64,000 nucleotides of DNA, from contig CANMAI010000015.1 of NCBI GenBank assembly GCA_947495795.1, forward strand, positions 28,970-92,969, in the 5' to 3' direction. This document shows positions 26,700 to 34,354 of this stretch, piece by piece. The DNA comes from an uncultured Paracoccaceae bacterium. GTDB lineage: Bacteria > Pseudomonadota > Alphaproteobacteria > Rhodobacterales > Rhodobacteraceae. A program made the translations under genes and the position numbers. Within the stretch, counting starts at the first letter, position 1, and the number at the start of each line of letters is the position of its first letter. Below the pieces are notes generated by a model. That model did no database searches. It worked only from the letters and a program-made list of their open reading frames with translations, and was not told the origin of the DNA.

Positions 26700-27521
26700 T
26701 CAGCGCCGCGCAACAAGCAAATCGCAGGGCGGGTCGCGCAGAAGCTCTTCCGTGAAACTGCCCAGAAGGGTTGGCGAAAAGGTGGCGCGCCCATGCGCCC
26801 CGATGGCCAGAAGATCGGGCTTCACGGCTTCCATCGCTGCATCCAGCGCGCCGCTCCGGCCAAGCGGCATCGGAACAGGTTCCAGAAACCGCTCTGGCAG
26901 ATCCTCCTTGGCTCTCCACGCCTCAAGATCCCGCGCCGCATCATCCAGAAAGGGCTTCAGCTGCGCAGCCGTGCCATGCGGTGCCGAGAGCTTGCGGTAA
27001 GGGATATGCACCCCGTGAAACCCATGTATTTCGGCCTCCGGTGCTACAATCGCGGCCAGCCTGATCACTGCGGCCGAAGCAGGTGAGAGATCAACGCCCG
27101 CAAGAACGCGCGCGTAGGGTGCCTCACCCGTCTCAGCCGCCAGCAACACGGGCTTTGCGCCGCTCTTCACAAGGCGCTCCATCGTTGTGGAGGTGACAAG
27201 ATCAAGGAAAGGCCGCCGCCGGTGGATGCCGAGTACAATCAGATCCGCCTCAAGCTCTTCCGCCAATGCGTTCACCCGAAGGATCGGATCCCCGACCACC
27301 ACACGCACCTCAAAAGGGTGATCAGATACTGTGGAGCAAAAGGCGCGAACGTTCTTTTCCGTCTTCTCCCGAAGTTCGTCTGCCAGCTCCATCGGCAGGG
27401 CATTATCAACCACATTCACCACGTAAAGCCTGCAACCATGTGCCTCGGCCAGTGCGAACGCACGGCGCACGGCCCTGTCGGATCGGGGGGATAGATCTGT
27501 TGCAACAAGCAAGGTTTTCAT
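26700..27521 (-). CDS. Tandem universal stress protein (two UspA domains)
   Basis: A 273-residue protein with two Usp domains. The first (about residues 1–130) begins KTLLVATDLSPRSDRAVRRA and ends with the ATP-loop-like VLGIHRRRPFLDLVTSTTMERLV. The second (about 137–273) begins ARVLAGVDLSPASAAVIRLA and ends GAHGRATFSPTLLGSFTEELL. The G-2x-G-9x-G(S/T) ATP signature is partly kept in the second domain. Soluble, stress-related, ligand uncertain. GGAGAGGAG precedes the ATG. Confidence 0.9.
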   Translation of the reverse strand: MKTLLVATDLSPRSDRAVRRAFALAEAHGCRLYVVNVVDNALPMELADELREKTEKNVRAFCSTVSDHPFEVRVVVGDPILRVNALAEELEADLIVLGIHRRRPFLDLVTSTTMERLVKSGAKPVLLAAETGEAPYARVLAGVDLSPASAAVIRLAAIVAPEAEIHGFHGVHIPYRKLSAPHGTAAQLKPFLDDAARDLEAWRAKEDLPERFLEPVPMPLGRSGALDAAMEAVKPDLLAIGAHGRATFSPTLLGSFTEELLRDPPCDLLVARR

Positions 27522-27607
27522 GAACGTCTCCTCTCCGAAAAGAGGTATTCACGAAGCACGCGCCTTCCAAGGCTCAGCTCATGAAAACAAAAGCTTTTGG
27601 CTAAAAA

Positions 27608-28753
27608 TCAGTCCTCCGCAGAGGCCAGATGGCGTGGGTCGGTTACATCTCCGCCATAAAGCCATGCGAGGCGGGTCAGCAGGCCACCGGGCAAGGCCGC
27701 CCGCATCCTGATCGCCATATGAAGCCCCTGTCGTTTCAGCGAGCGGCGCATGTGATAGACACCGGCATTCGCCGTGGCGGCCGCCTGCACCCGGCTGGCG
27801 CGCGGGTGTCGCAAATCCTGATAATGCACCAGCCCCTGCGGCACCCCGCTTTCGGCAACAGCCTCCGCCAGCACATAAGCATCCTCGATCGCCATCGAAG
27901 CGCCCTGCGCCATAAAAGGCAGCATCGGGTGGCAGGCATCGCCCAGCAGCACCACCTGCTCCCGATGCCAGAGCGGCAGCGGCAGATGCCCGAAAAGGCC
28001 CCAGAGATACGTCTCGTCGATCCGAGCCAATACCGCCCTTATCTCCGGGCAGGTATCGCTGAAGGCATCCCGCATCTCCCCCGGATCACCCTTGGTGCTC
28101 CAGTCCTCGGCCTGCCAGTCCGACCGCTCCTGCACAGCCACCACATTCAGCAACGTGCCACCTCGCAGCCTGTACATCACGATATGCCGCCCCGGGCCGA
28201 GGCACAGCTGCGTGCGTCCGCGCCACGCTTCGGGCAGGTCCGCGTCCTCAAGCAATCCACGCCACGCCACCTGCCCCATGAAACGTGGCTCGGACGGGCC
28301 AACCACGAATTCCCGCAAGCCAGAGCGGATGCCATCGGCCCCCACCACGAGATCGGCCTCTGGCGGGCGTTGCACCGATTGCCCCAGCCGGAAAGTAACG
28401 CCCGAAGCCTCAGCTGCCCGCACCAGCGCCGCCAACAGATCCGCGCGGTGGAACTGCCAGTAGGGCGCGCCAAACCGCGCCTCCATCTCTGGGTTCAGCG
28501 GTATCGTCGCAATCCTCTGTCCACGGCGATCACCCCGCATCTCCACCGCTTCGGGCAGTTCCGCAATCTCCTCCAGTTCATCCAGTTCCAAAGCGCGAAG
28601 CACCTTCACCGCATTCGGTGCAAGCTGCAGACCTGCCCCGACCTCACCCAAAGCCTCGGCCTTTTCAAAAACCTCGACCGTGAACCCCTTGCGGGCCAGC
28701 GCTACCGCTGCTGTCACCCCGCCGATCCCCGCGCCCACAACCGCGCAGCGCAT
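27608..28753 (-). CDS. FAD-dependent aromatic monooxygenase, salicylate-hydroxylase type
   Basis: A 381-residue group A flavoprotein hydroxylase. FAD site CAVVGAGIGGVTAAVALARKG (about residues 3–23), DG motif in DLVVGADGIRSGLREFV (about 134–150) and GD motif in VVLLGDACHPMLPFMAQGASMAIEDAYVLAEAV (about 270–302). It hydroxylates an unknown aromatic or N-heterocyclic substrate with NAD(P)H. Its ATG overlaps the stop of the CoA-transferase gene by one base, indicating a coupled two-gene unit. Confidence 0.88.
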   Translation of the reverse strand: MRCAVVGAGIGGVTAAVALARKGFTVEVFEKAEALGEVGAGLQLAPNAVKVLRALELDELEEIAELPEAVEMRGDRRGQRIATIPLNPEMEARFGAPYWQFHRADLLAALVRAAEASGVTFRLGQSVQRPPEADLVVGADGIRSGLREFVVGPSEPRFMGQVAWRGLLEDADLPEAWRGRTQLCLGPGRHIVMYRLRGGTLLNVVAVQERSDWQAEDWSTKGDPGEMRDAFSDTCPEIRAVLARIDETYLWGLFGHLPLPLWHREQVVLLGDACHPMLPFMAQGASMAIEDAYVLAEAVAESGVPQGLVHYQDLRHPRASRVQAAATANAGVYHMRRSLKRQGLHMAIRMRAALPGGLLTRLAWLYGGDVTDPRHLASAED

Positions 28754-29898
28754 CAGCGGGCCGCTCCGAAAGCGCCCGCACCGGCCAGCGCCTCAATGCC
28801 CGCAGTGTCATATCCAAGTTCGGCCATAAGCGCCTCCCGCGCAGAGTCAGGCACCGCAACAGGTGCCGCATGATCCTCGAAATCACCGTTAAACACCGGC
28901 GCAGGTCGGGGCTGCGTCAGGCCCTCCCGCTCCGTGTAGGCAGCACGCGCTGCATTCTGTGGATGGCCCCCAGCCTCCTGGTAGTGCAGCACCGGCACAA
29001 CGCAGGCGTCACTGCCATCAAAAAGTCCGGCCCAATCGTCCCGGCTCCGCGTGGCAAAAGCAGCCTCCAGCCGGGCTGACTGCCCGCTGTGCAGTGCCTT
29101 GTCATGCTGGCAGCCATACTCCGCCACATCGATCTCCAGAAGCCGCAACAATGCTGCATGAAACTGCGGCTCGATGGCTGCTACGGAAACCCAGCCCCCA
29201 CAGGCCGCTCGGTAGCACCTGTAATAGGGCACACCACCATCCAGCATATTCGCCTCCCGCTCAGGGCCCCAGCGCTCCGCCGCATCCCGCGAATGCACAG
29301 TGCCCATCATCGTGTTCACGCCATCCACAATCGCCGCATCCACCACCCGGCCCCGCCCGGTGCGCTGCGCCTCTATATACCCCGCCAGAAGCCCCATGAT
29401 AAGAAACATCGAACCGCCGCCGAAATCCCCCAGCAGATTGAGAGGCGGCATCGGTGGCCCCTCCGCCGGGCCCATCGCAGCCAATGCGCCGGTAAGAGCG
29501 ATATAATTCAGATCATGCCCCGCCATCCGCGCATAAGGCCCTGTCTGCCCCCAACCCGTCATGCGGCCATACACGAGCCTCGGGTTCACCGCCGCCACAT
29601 CTTCAGGCCCCAGCCCCAGCCGCTCCATCACGCCCGGTCGGTTCCCCTCGATCAGCATATCCACCCGCCCGGCCAGCTCCAGCGCCAGTCCGCGCCCGGC
29701 GGCGCTCTTCAAATCCAGCACGATAGAGCGCTTGCCCCGCCGCTCCACCGCATGTTCCAGCCCCACACCACCGCGCTGTGGACGATCCACCAGCACAACA
29801 TCCGCGCCCATGTCCGCCAGCAACTGCCCTGCAAACGGCCCGGGCCCAAGCGCGCCAAACTCAAGCACCCGCACACCCGTCAAAGGTTTCCCCGCCAT
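28753..29898 (-). CDS. CaiB/BaiF family CoA-transferase, alpha-methylacyl-CoA racemase-like
   Basis: A 381-residue class III CoA-transferase-fold protein. N-terminal LTGVRVLEFGALGPGPFAGQLLADMGADVVLVDRP (about residues 6–40) and VYGRMTGWGQTGPYARMAGHDLNYIALTGAL (about 107–137) are typical of AMACR-like members, with the catalytic His and Asp in AGHDLNY. ATG 29898 is chosen for its GGGAG; upstream ATGs lack one. It is coupled to the flavin monooxygenase, suggesting joint catabolism of an acyl-CoA intermediate (inference). Confidence 0.88.
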   Translation of the reverse strand: MAGKPLTGVRVLEFGALGPGPFAGQLLADMGADVVLVDRPQRGGVGLEHAVERRGKRSIVLDLKSAAGRGLALELAGRVDMLIEGNRPGVMERLGLGPEDVAAVNPRLVYGRMTGWGQTGPYARMAGHDLNYIALTGALAAMGPAEGPPMPPLNLLGDFGGGSMFLIMGLLAGYIEAQRTGRGRVVDAAIVDGVNTMMGTVHSRDAAERWGPEREANMLDGGVPYYRCYRAACGGWVSVAAIEPQFHAALLRLLEIDVAEYGCQHDKALHSGQSARLEAAFATRSRDDWAGLFDGSDACVVPVLHYQEAGGHPQNAARAAYTEREGLTQPRPAPVFNGDFEDHAAPVAVPDSAREALMAELGYDTAGIEALAGAGAFGAAR

Positions 29899-29981
29899 AC
29901 GCACTCCCATAAGCTTCCGGCACAGAAAAGGGGCCCGAAGGCCCCTCTGCAAGCGAATTCCGCAAGTCGCGAGCGTAAAGC

Positions 29982-30425
29982 TCAGTCGTCGCGATGTACC
30001 CGCTCTTTTCTCTCGTGCCGTTCCTGTGCCTCAAGGCTCAGCGTGGCAATCGGGCGGGCATCCAGCCGCTTCAGGCTGATAGGCTCCCCCGTATCTTCGC
30101 AATAGCCGTAAGAGCCTTCCTCGATCCGGCGCAACGCGCTTTCGATCTTGGAAACCACCTTGCGTTGCCGGTCGCGCGTGCGCAGCTCCAGCGCGCGGTC
30201 CGTCTCTTCCGAGGCGCGATCCGTCACGTCGGGAATGTTCCGCGTGCCTTCCTGCATATCCTCGATGGTGGTCCGGCTCTCCTCCAGAATGGAGGCTTTC
30301 CATGTCAGCAGCTTCTGACGAAAGTATTCAAGCTGCCGCTCGTTCATAAACGGCTCGTCCTCGGCAGGACGGTAATCGGCATCAAAGTTATTCTCTGCTT
30401 TCATCGCAGCGTTACCCCTGACCAT
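29982..30425 (-). CDS. dksA: RNA polymerase-binding transcription factor DksA
   Basis: A 147-residue DksA/TraR protein. Coiled-coil segment MNERQLEYFRQKLLTWKASILEE (about residues 27–49), the DxxDxA-like tip region DVTDRASEETDRA (about 66–78), and a reduced zinc region YCEDTGEP with only one of the usual four cysteines. A single-Cys form of DksA is known in Rhodobacter sphaeroides and remains functional with ppGpp. GGGAG precedes ATG 30425; an internal ATG at 30404 is possible. Confidence 0.93.
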   Translation of the reverse strand: MVRGNAAMKAENNFDADYRPAEDEPFMNERQLEYFRQKLLTWKASILEESRTTIEDMQEGTRNIPDVTDRASEETDRALELRTRDRQRKVVSKIESALRRIEEGSYGYCEDTGEPISLKRLDARPIATLSLEAQERHERKERVHRDD

Positions 30426-30597
30426 TTTGTCTCCCTTTGGGCAAAGCCCCGAGGCCCCAACCCTTCACTGCGCTCCGTCTATCCCCTTTGGATCATCTTG
30501 TCACGCCCAAGATCAGGGCAAATCACCCAATCGCTATTTGAAACCTCATATCAATGGGCTAGGCATGAAAGCTGGGAATTGAGCAGGACAAACCACC

Positions 30598-31434
30598 ATG
30601 AAATTCACCGGAACCGCCGACTATATCGCCACGGATGATCTGAAAGTGGCGGTCAATGCCGCAATAACTCTGGAGCGGCCATTGCTGGTAAAGGGCGAGC
30701 CCGGCACAGGAAAAACAGAGCTTGCACGGCAGGTGGCGGGCGCTTTGGGCGTGCCGATTACGGAATGGGCCATCAAATCCACCACCAAGGCGCAGCAGGG
30801 CCTCTACGAGTATGATGCCGTCAGCCGCCTGCGCGACAGCCAGCTCGGCGATCCCCGCGTTAACGATGTTGCGAATTATATTCGTCGCGGCAAGCTGTGG
30901 GAGGCGTTCACAGCCCCCGAGCGGCAGGTCCTGCTGATCGACGAGATCGACAAGGCCGATATCGAGTTTCCCAACGATCTCCTTCAAGAGCTCGACCAGA
31001 TGGAATTTCATGTCTACGAGACGGGCGAAAGCGTGAAGGCCATCCACCGCCCCATCGTCATCATTACCTCCAATAACGAGAAAGAGCTGCCGGATGCGTT
31101 TCTCCGCCGCTGTTTTTTCCACTATATCAAGTTCCCCGACGCGGAAACGCTCACACAGATTGTCGATGTCCACTATCCCGGCATCAAGAAATCCCTCGTC
31201 TCCACGGCACTTGAGCAGTTCTTTGAGATCCGCGAGACGCCGGGCCTCAAGAAGAAGCCCAGCACTTCCGAAGTGCTCGATTGGCTCAAGCTCCTCCTCT
31301 CGGAGGATCTCGATGCAATGGATCTCAAGCGCGACGCGAAGGACGCCCTCCCCAAGCTTCACGGCGCATTGCTGAAGAACGAGCAGGATGTCCACCTCTT
31401 CGAGCGCCTCGCGTTCATGGCACGGCGCGGGTGA
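30598..31434 (+). CDS. MoxR-type AAA+ ATPase
   Basis: A 278-residue MoxR-like ATPase. Walker A GEPGTGKTEL (about residues 38–47), Walker B LLIDEIDKAD (about 111–120), sensor TSNNEKELPDAFLRRC (about 158–173). Such ATPases act with a VWA-domain partner as a chaperone pair that matures enzymes or inserts metals (as in CO dehydrogenase). The presumed partner lies 4.5 kb downstream at 35927–37111, separated by a T6SS-type islet and other genes. Confidence 0.92.
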   Translation: MKFTGTADYIATDDLKVAVNAAITLERPLLVKGEPGTGKTELARQVAGALGVPITEWAIKSTTKAQQGLYEYDAVSRLRDSQLGDPRVNDVANYIRRGKLWEAFTAPERQVLLIDEIDKADIEFPNDLLQELDQMEFHVYETGESVKAIHRPIVIITSNNEKELPDAFLRRCFFHYIKFPDAETLTQIVDVHYPGIKKSLVSTALEQFFEIRETPGLKKKPSTSEVLDWLKLLLSEDLDAMDLKRDAKDALPKLHGALLKNEQDVHLFERLAFMARRG

Positions 31435-31435
31435 C

Positions 31436-32421
31436 ATGCCGGCACCGGACGGAGGAGAGGGCAATGCAAACCACCTCAAGCGAGAAACAATAGAGGGCGT
31501 AACCCCGCTCGACGATCAGTTCGGCGTGGAGCCGAAGCAATGCGTGCCGGAAACGCTACAGGCGCCCTTTTCAGCCAACCGGATTCGGATACTCCGCACT
31601 ACACCTACGCCCTGCTCGATGCGGCCAAGGTTACGAACCTTCCCGAACTGCTGGCAGGCTCCAAGCTCGAACATCGCTGCCTCTTTCAGAGGGAAGCGTT
31701 TGACGGCCTCAAGAACGTCGCCCCGTGAATCGTCCGGTTGGAGGATCACAACCCCTTCACCCGCAACCTGTTTTCCGCAGACGAGACTATCGCGTGGTTT
31801 CTTTGGAACAAGGATCCCGGCATCTACATACGGTCAACCCACGCGCTGGAAGACCTCAGGCGCCATTTCAGGAAATTCACCCGCCTGATGGATGATCAGG
31901 AGAACTGGTACTATTTCCGCTTCTGGGAAGCGGTCTATTTCCGCGCCTTTCTGGAAAACACCACCCTGCCCAACCTCCTCCGCTTCTTCGGGCACCGCCA
32001 GATCACCAGCTTCCACGTGCCTCTCAAGGGCAATCTCCACAGCTATCGCCTGAAAGCAGAGGCCCTCGGCGGAGAGCCGCCCAATGCGACAAGCTTCCAG
32101 CTTGATCTCCACACCACACTCATCTTCGCAAAAACGGCGGAAACGGAGTTCTTTCACCGCCTCTATAATGAGATAACCGCCGCCACCCCCATGCCAAGGC
32201 CGCAGTTCGACAGCCTGATCGAAACAATAAGGGGCTTTGGCTTCTCCTCCCGCAGCGTTATATCCGATCTTGCGGAATGGGCCATCGCCCGAGAAACCGG
32301 ATTGGCAGGAGAACCCTGGGTGGAAGCCTCGCTTGATCGCAGTAAGTCCATGCCGGAGGCCGTGCGCTTTGCCCGCCTCCGCAACGAAGAGCCGGAGGGT
32401 GCGCGCTATGGCGGAAGATGA
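31436..32421 (+). pseudogene. DUF4123 protein (T6SS effector adaptor, Tap-1/TEC-like), frameshifted and with an in-frame UGA
   Basis: Read across lesions, the product runs MPAPDGGEGNAN..., EGVTPLDDQFGVEPKQ, VPETLQAP, then SQPDSDTPHYTYALLDAAKV, LEHRCLFQREAFDGLKNVAP, stop, IVRLEDHNPFTRNLF, KDPGIYIRSTHALEDLRRHF and ENWYYFRFWE. These are DUF4123 signatures. Lesions: an apparent single-base loss near 31566–31572 shifts the frame, and TGA 31726–31728 stands where family members have Trp. ATG 31436 follows the moxR stop by one base. Family role: loading effectors onto VgrG. A shorter frame from ATG 31738 stays open (227 aa). Confidence 0.8.
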
Positions 32422-33229
32422 TGTAGAAGATCCTGTCTCCCGCTGCCCTATCGCCTGCGATGCGGTAATCCCGATCGTGTACCCGAACCAGCCGATCGCC
32501 GTGCCCTACAAGTCCATCCGAGGTGAGATGAACATACTCCAACGCGCCGCTATCGACGAGGTCGAATCCGTCCGCCGCACTTTCACCCGGCCCAACGCTT
32601 CTCCGCCGCTCTCAATCCACTCAGCCGACGCAGACAAGGTGCGGGTTCTCGGTCTCGGCCATGCCGGCGTCGCCTTCTACAATGGAGAGACCGGACAGGT
32701 CGCCTACTACGAATACGGTCGCTATGGCGGAGATTTTGGGGCCGTTCGCCCTGTCTCCATGCCAAACCTCTCCTTCGATGAAGACGACAATCCCGAATCC
32801 GGGCCGTTTCAGGCATTGCTGAGCAGCCTCACCAAGACGAATGGCGGACCCTACGGGTTTGAGGCAGTCTTCGTGAAACTGCCCATGGGTTCCTACCATG
32901 TGATGAAGACCTTCGCCGAAGAGCGTATGGAGGCCGTTCGCGCACAAACGGCGGCCGAATATGATGTGAAGAGCAATCACTGCTTCACCTTCGCGCTCGA
33001 AGTGGCGGCCAGCGCCGGGGTCAGCGCGAATGTCTCGGCCGCCGAAGATCTGGAAATGATCCTTGTTTCGGCCATCGGCACGCGGGTAGATCCGCCCGAA
33101 GGCAATGCGATAGAACTGCCGTCCCGCCAGATGCGCTATCTGCAAACACGCTACACTGCATTAGATGTGACAAGCGGCGGCGCGATATCCGGCGAATTTG
33201 CCTTTCCGCCCGGGCCCTATGCAACATGA
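32408..33229 (+). CDS. Predicted type VI secretion effector with permuted papain/NlpC-like cysteine hydrolase motifs
   Basis: A 273-residue protein. The N-terminus SRCPIACDAVIPIVYPNQPI (about residues 12–31) recalls the short N-terminal segment of VasX-like T6SS toxins. The core has GLGHAGVAFYNGETGQVAYY (about 80–99, candidate catalytic His followed by YYEYGRY) and SNHCFTFALEVAA (about 186–198, candidate Cys). A His-first, Cys-last order is that of permuted NlpC/P60 or LRAT-like hydrolases. It overlaps the DUF4123 gene by 14 bp and the next gene by 11 bp. The effector call rests on adaptor adjacency; amidase, lipase or deamidase activity is open. Confidence 0.6.
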   Translation: MAEDDVEDPVSRCPIACDAVIPIVYPNQPIAVPYKSIRGEMNILQRAAIDEVESVRRTFTRPNASPPLSIHSADADKVRVLGLGHAGVAFYNGETGQVAYYEYGRYGGDFGAVRPVSMPNLSFDEDDNPESGPFQALLSSLTKTNGGPYGFEAVFVKLPMGSYHVMKTFAEERMEAVRAQTAAEYDVKSNHCFTFALEVAASAGVSANVSAAEDLEMILVSAIGTRVDPPEGNAIELPSRQMRYLQTRYTALDVTSGGAISGEFAFPPGPYAT

Positions 33230-33728
33230 GCAGCGCCCCCGGCAAAAACGCTTCGCCATTCTGCTTATGCTGGGCACGGCCTTGGCCGCCGGGGTAATCT
33301 GGCTCAACACTCAAACCGGAGAAACCGAAATGTCTCAAGATTTTGCAAGCGCATCATCCGACGTTGCCCAATACGAGCCATTTCCCGATGAGATCGCAGC
33401 GGTCGAGACGGCCTGGGGCGAACCCATCCCTGACCATCTGGTGCGGATCGGCGGGGTGGATTGGTGGAGCTGGGCATCCGTCCAGAAAATCGTCCAGAAC
33501 GATCAGATCATCTTCCGGGGTGAGTACCGCGATGCCCGCCTGCGCTACAGGGGCGATTTCATCTATCAGCATCCGCAAGGGAACCAGCCGCCAGAGGCCA
33601 TCTTCGAAAACTACATCATGACCCACATAAGCGATATCGATCTCGTTTTCGTCAAAAACGACGATATCATCCCGAAAGACAATTTCGTGCTTAAACCCGC
33701 AAATCCCGAGGCGGTTGAAAGACGGTAA
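33219..33728 (+). CDS. Membrane-anchored putative immunity protein of the adjacent effector
   Basis: A 169-residue protein. A basic N-terminus and hydrophobic segment (FAILLMLGTALAAGVIWL, about residues 12–29) form a signal anchor, so the remaining domain is periplasmic. That domain is acidic and aromatic (EPFPDEIAAVETAW, GVDWWSWASVQKI, LVFVKNDDIIP) with no recognised family. It overlaps the predicted effector by 11 bp. The arrangement adaptor–effector–small periplasmic protein is the classic T6SS effector–immunity layout. Immunity is inferred from context only. Confidence 0.5.
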   Translation: MQHEQRPRQKRFAILLMLGTALAAGVIWLNTQTGETEMSQDFASASSDVAQYEPFPDEIAAVETAWGEPIPDHLVRIGGVDWWSWASVQKIVQNDQIIFRGEYRDARLRYRGDFIYQHPQGNQPPEAIFENYIMTHISDIDLVFVKNDDIIPKDNFVLKPANPEAVERR

Positions 33729-33731
33729 CCT

Positions 33732-33821
33732 AAACGTTTCCAAATTGGGCTCAGACAACATGTCTTCAAAAACCGGGGCGCGGCAGGGCTTCAGCGATTC
33801 AAGTACTTTTGGAAACGCTTT
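33732..33821. repeat. Inverted repeat flanking a 63-bp segment downstream of the T6SS-type islet
   Basis: AAACGTTTCCAAA at 33732–33744 and TTTGGAAACGCTTT at 33808–33821 are inverted copies with one extra base. They lie in the gap between the immunity candidate and the GNAT gene. Possible large hairpin, transcription stop, or relic of a mobile insertion. Confidence 0.45.
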
Positions 33822-33904
33822 AACCTCTCGAAACCACTATCTTGATATCGCCGTCACCAACAGCGATAAACTGCGCTGGCCGCTTAGCCCTCAGAGGTTC
33901 ACGA

Positions 33905-34354
33905 ATGCTGAAAATCCGCCCAATCGCATCCAAGGATGCCGAAAGCTGGTCCGCCCTCTGGCAGCGCTATCTGGAATTCTATGAAACCACACTGCCTCCG
34001 GAAATTTACCAAACCACTTTCGCCCGCCTCACCGATCCCTCCGTAACCGATTTCGCGGGCCTGATCGCAGAGAAGGACGGCATGCCCATCGGCCTCACAC
34101 ACTACATCACGCACCGCCACGGCTGGCGGCTGGAAGATGTCGTTTACCTCCAGGATCTCTACGTCTCGCCCGAAACCCGCGGCACAGGCGCAGGCAAAGC
34201 GCTGATCGAGGCCGTCTACAACGCCGCCGATGCCGCAGGTACACCCAGTGTCTATTGGCTGACACAGGCCGACAATGTGAAGGCCCGCCGCCTTTACGAC
34301 CATGTGGCGGATGTGACATCGTTCATAAAATATCAGCGGAGGCCGCAGTCCTGA
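33905..34354 (+). CDS. GNAT family N-acetyltransferase
   Basis: A 149-residue GNAT enzyme. LKIRPIASKDAESWSALW at the N-terminus, core strand YLQDLYVSPETRGTGAGKALIEAVY (about residues 79–103) with acetyl-CoA loop RGTGAG, and WLTQADNVKARRLYDHV (about 119–135). Substrate unknown. AGAGG eight bases before ATG 33905. The stop overlaps the probable CTG start of the DUF2927 lipoprotein. Confidence 0.85.
   Translation: MLKIRPIASKDAESWSALWQRYLEFYETTLPPEIYQTTFARLTDPSVTDFAGLIAEKDGMPIGLTHYITHRHGWRLEDVVYLQDLYVSPETRGTGAGKALIEAVYNAADAAGTPSVYWLTQADNVKARRLYDHVADVTSFIKYQRRPQS

Noticed and set aside
23119..31728. Reassignment of UGA to Trp or selenocysteine
   Set aside because: Many intact genes here (folE, fabH, moxR and others) end in TGA, so UGA is a stop; no SECIS-like element was seen next to the internal TGA codons.
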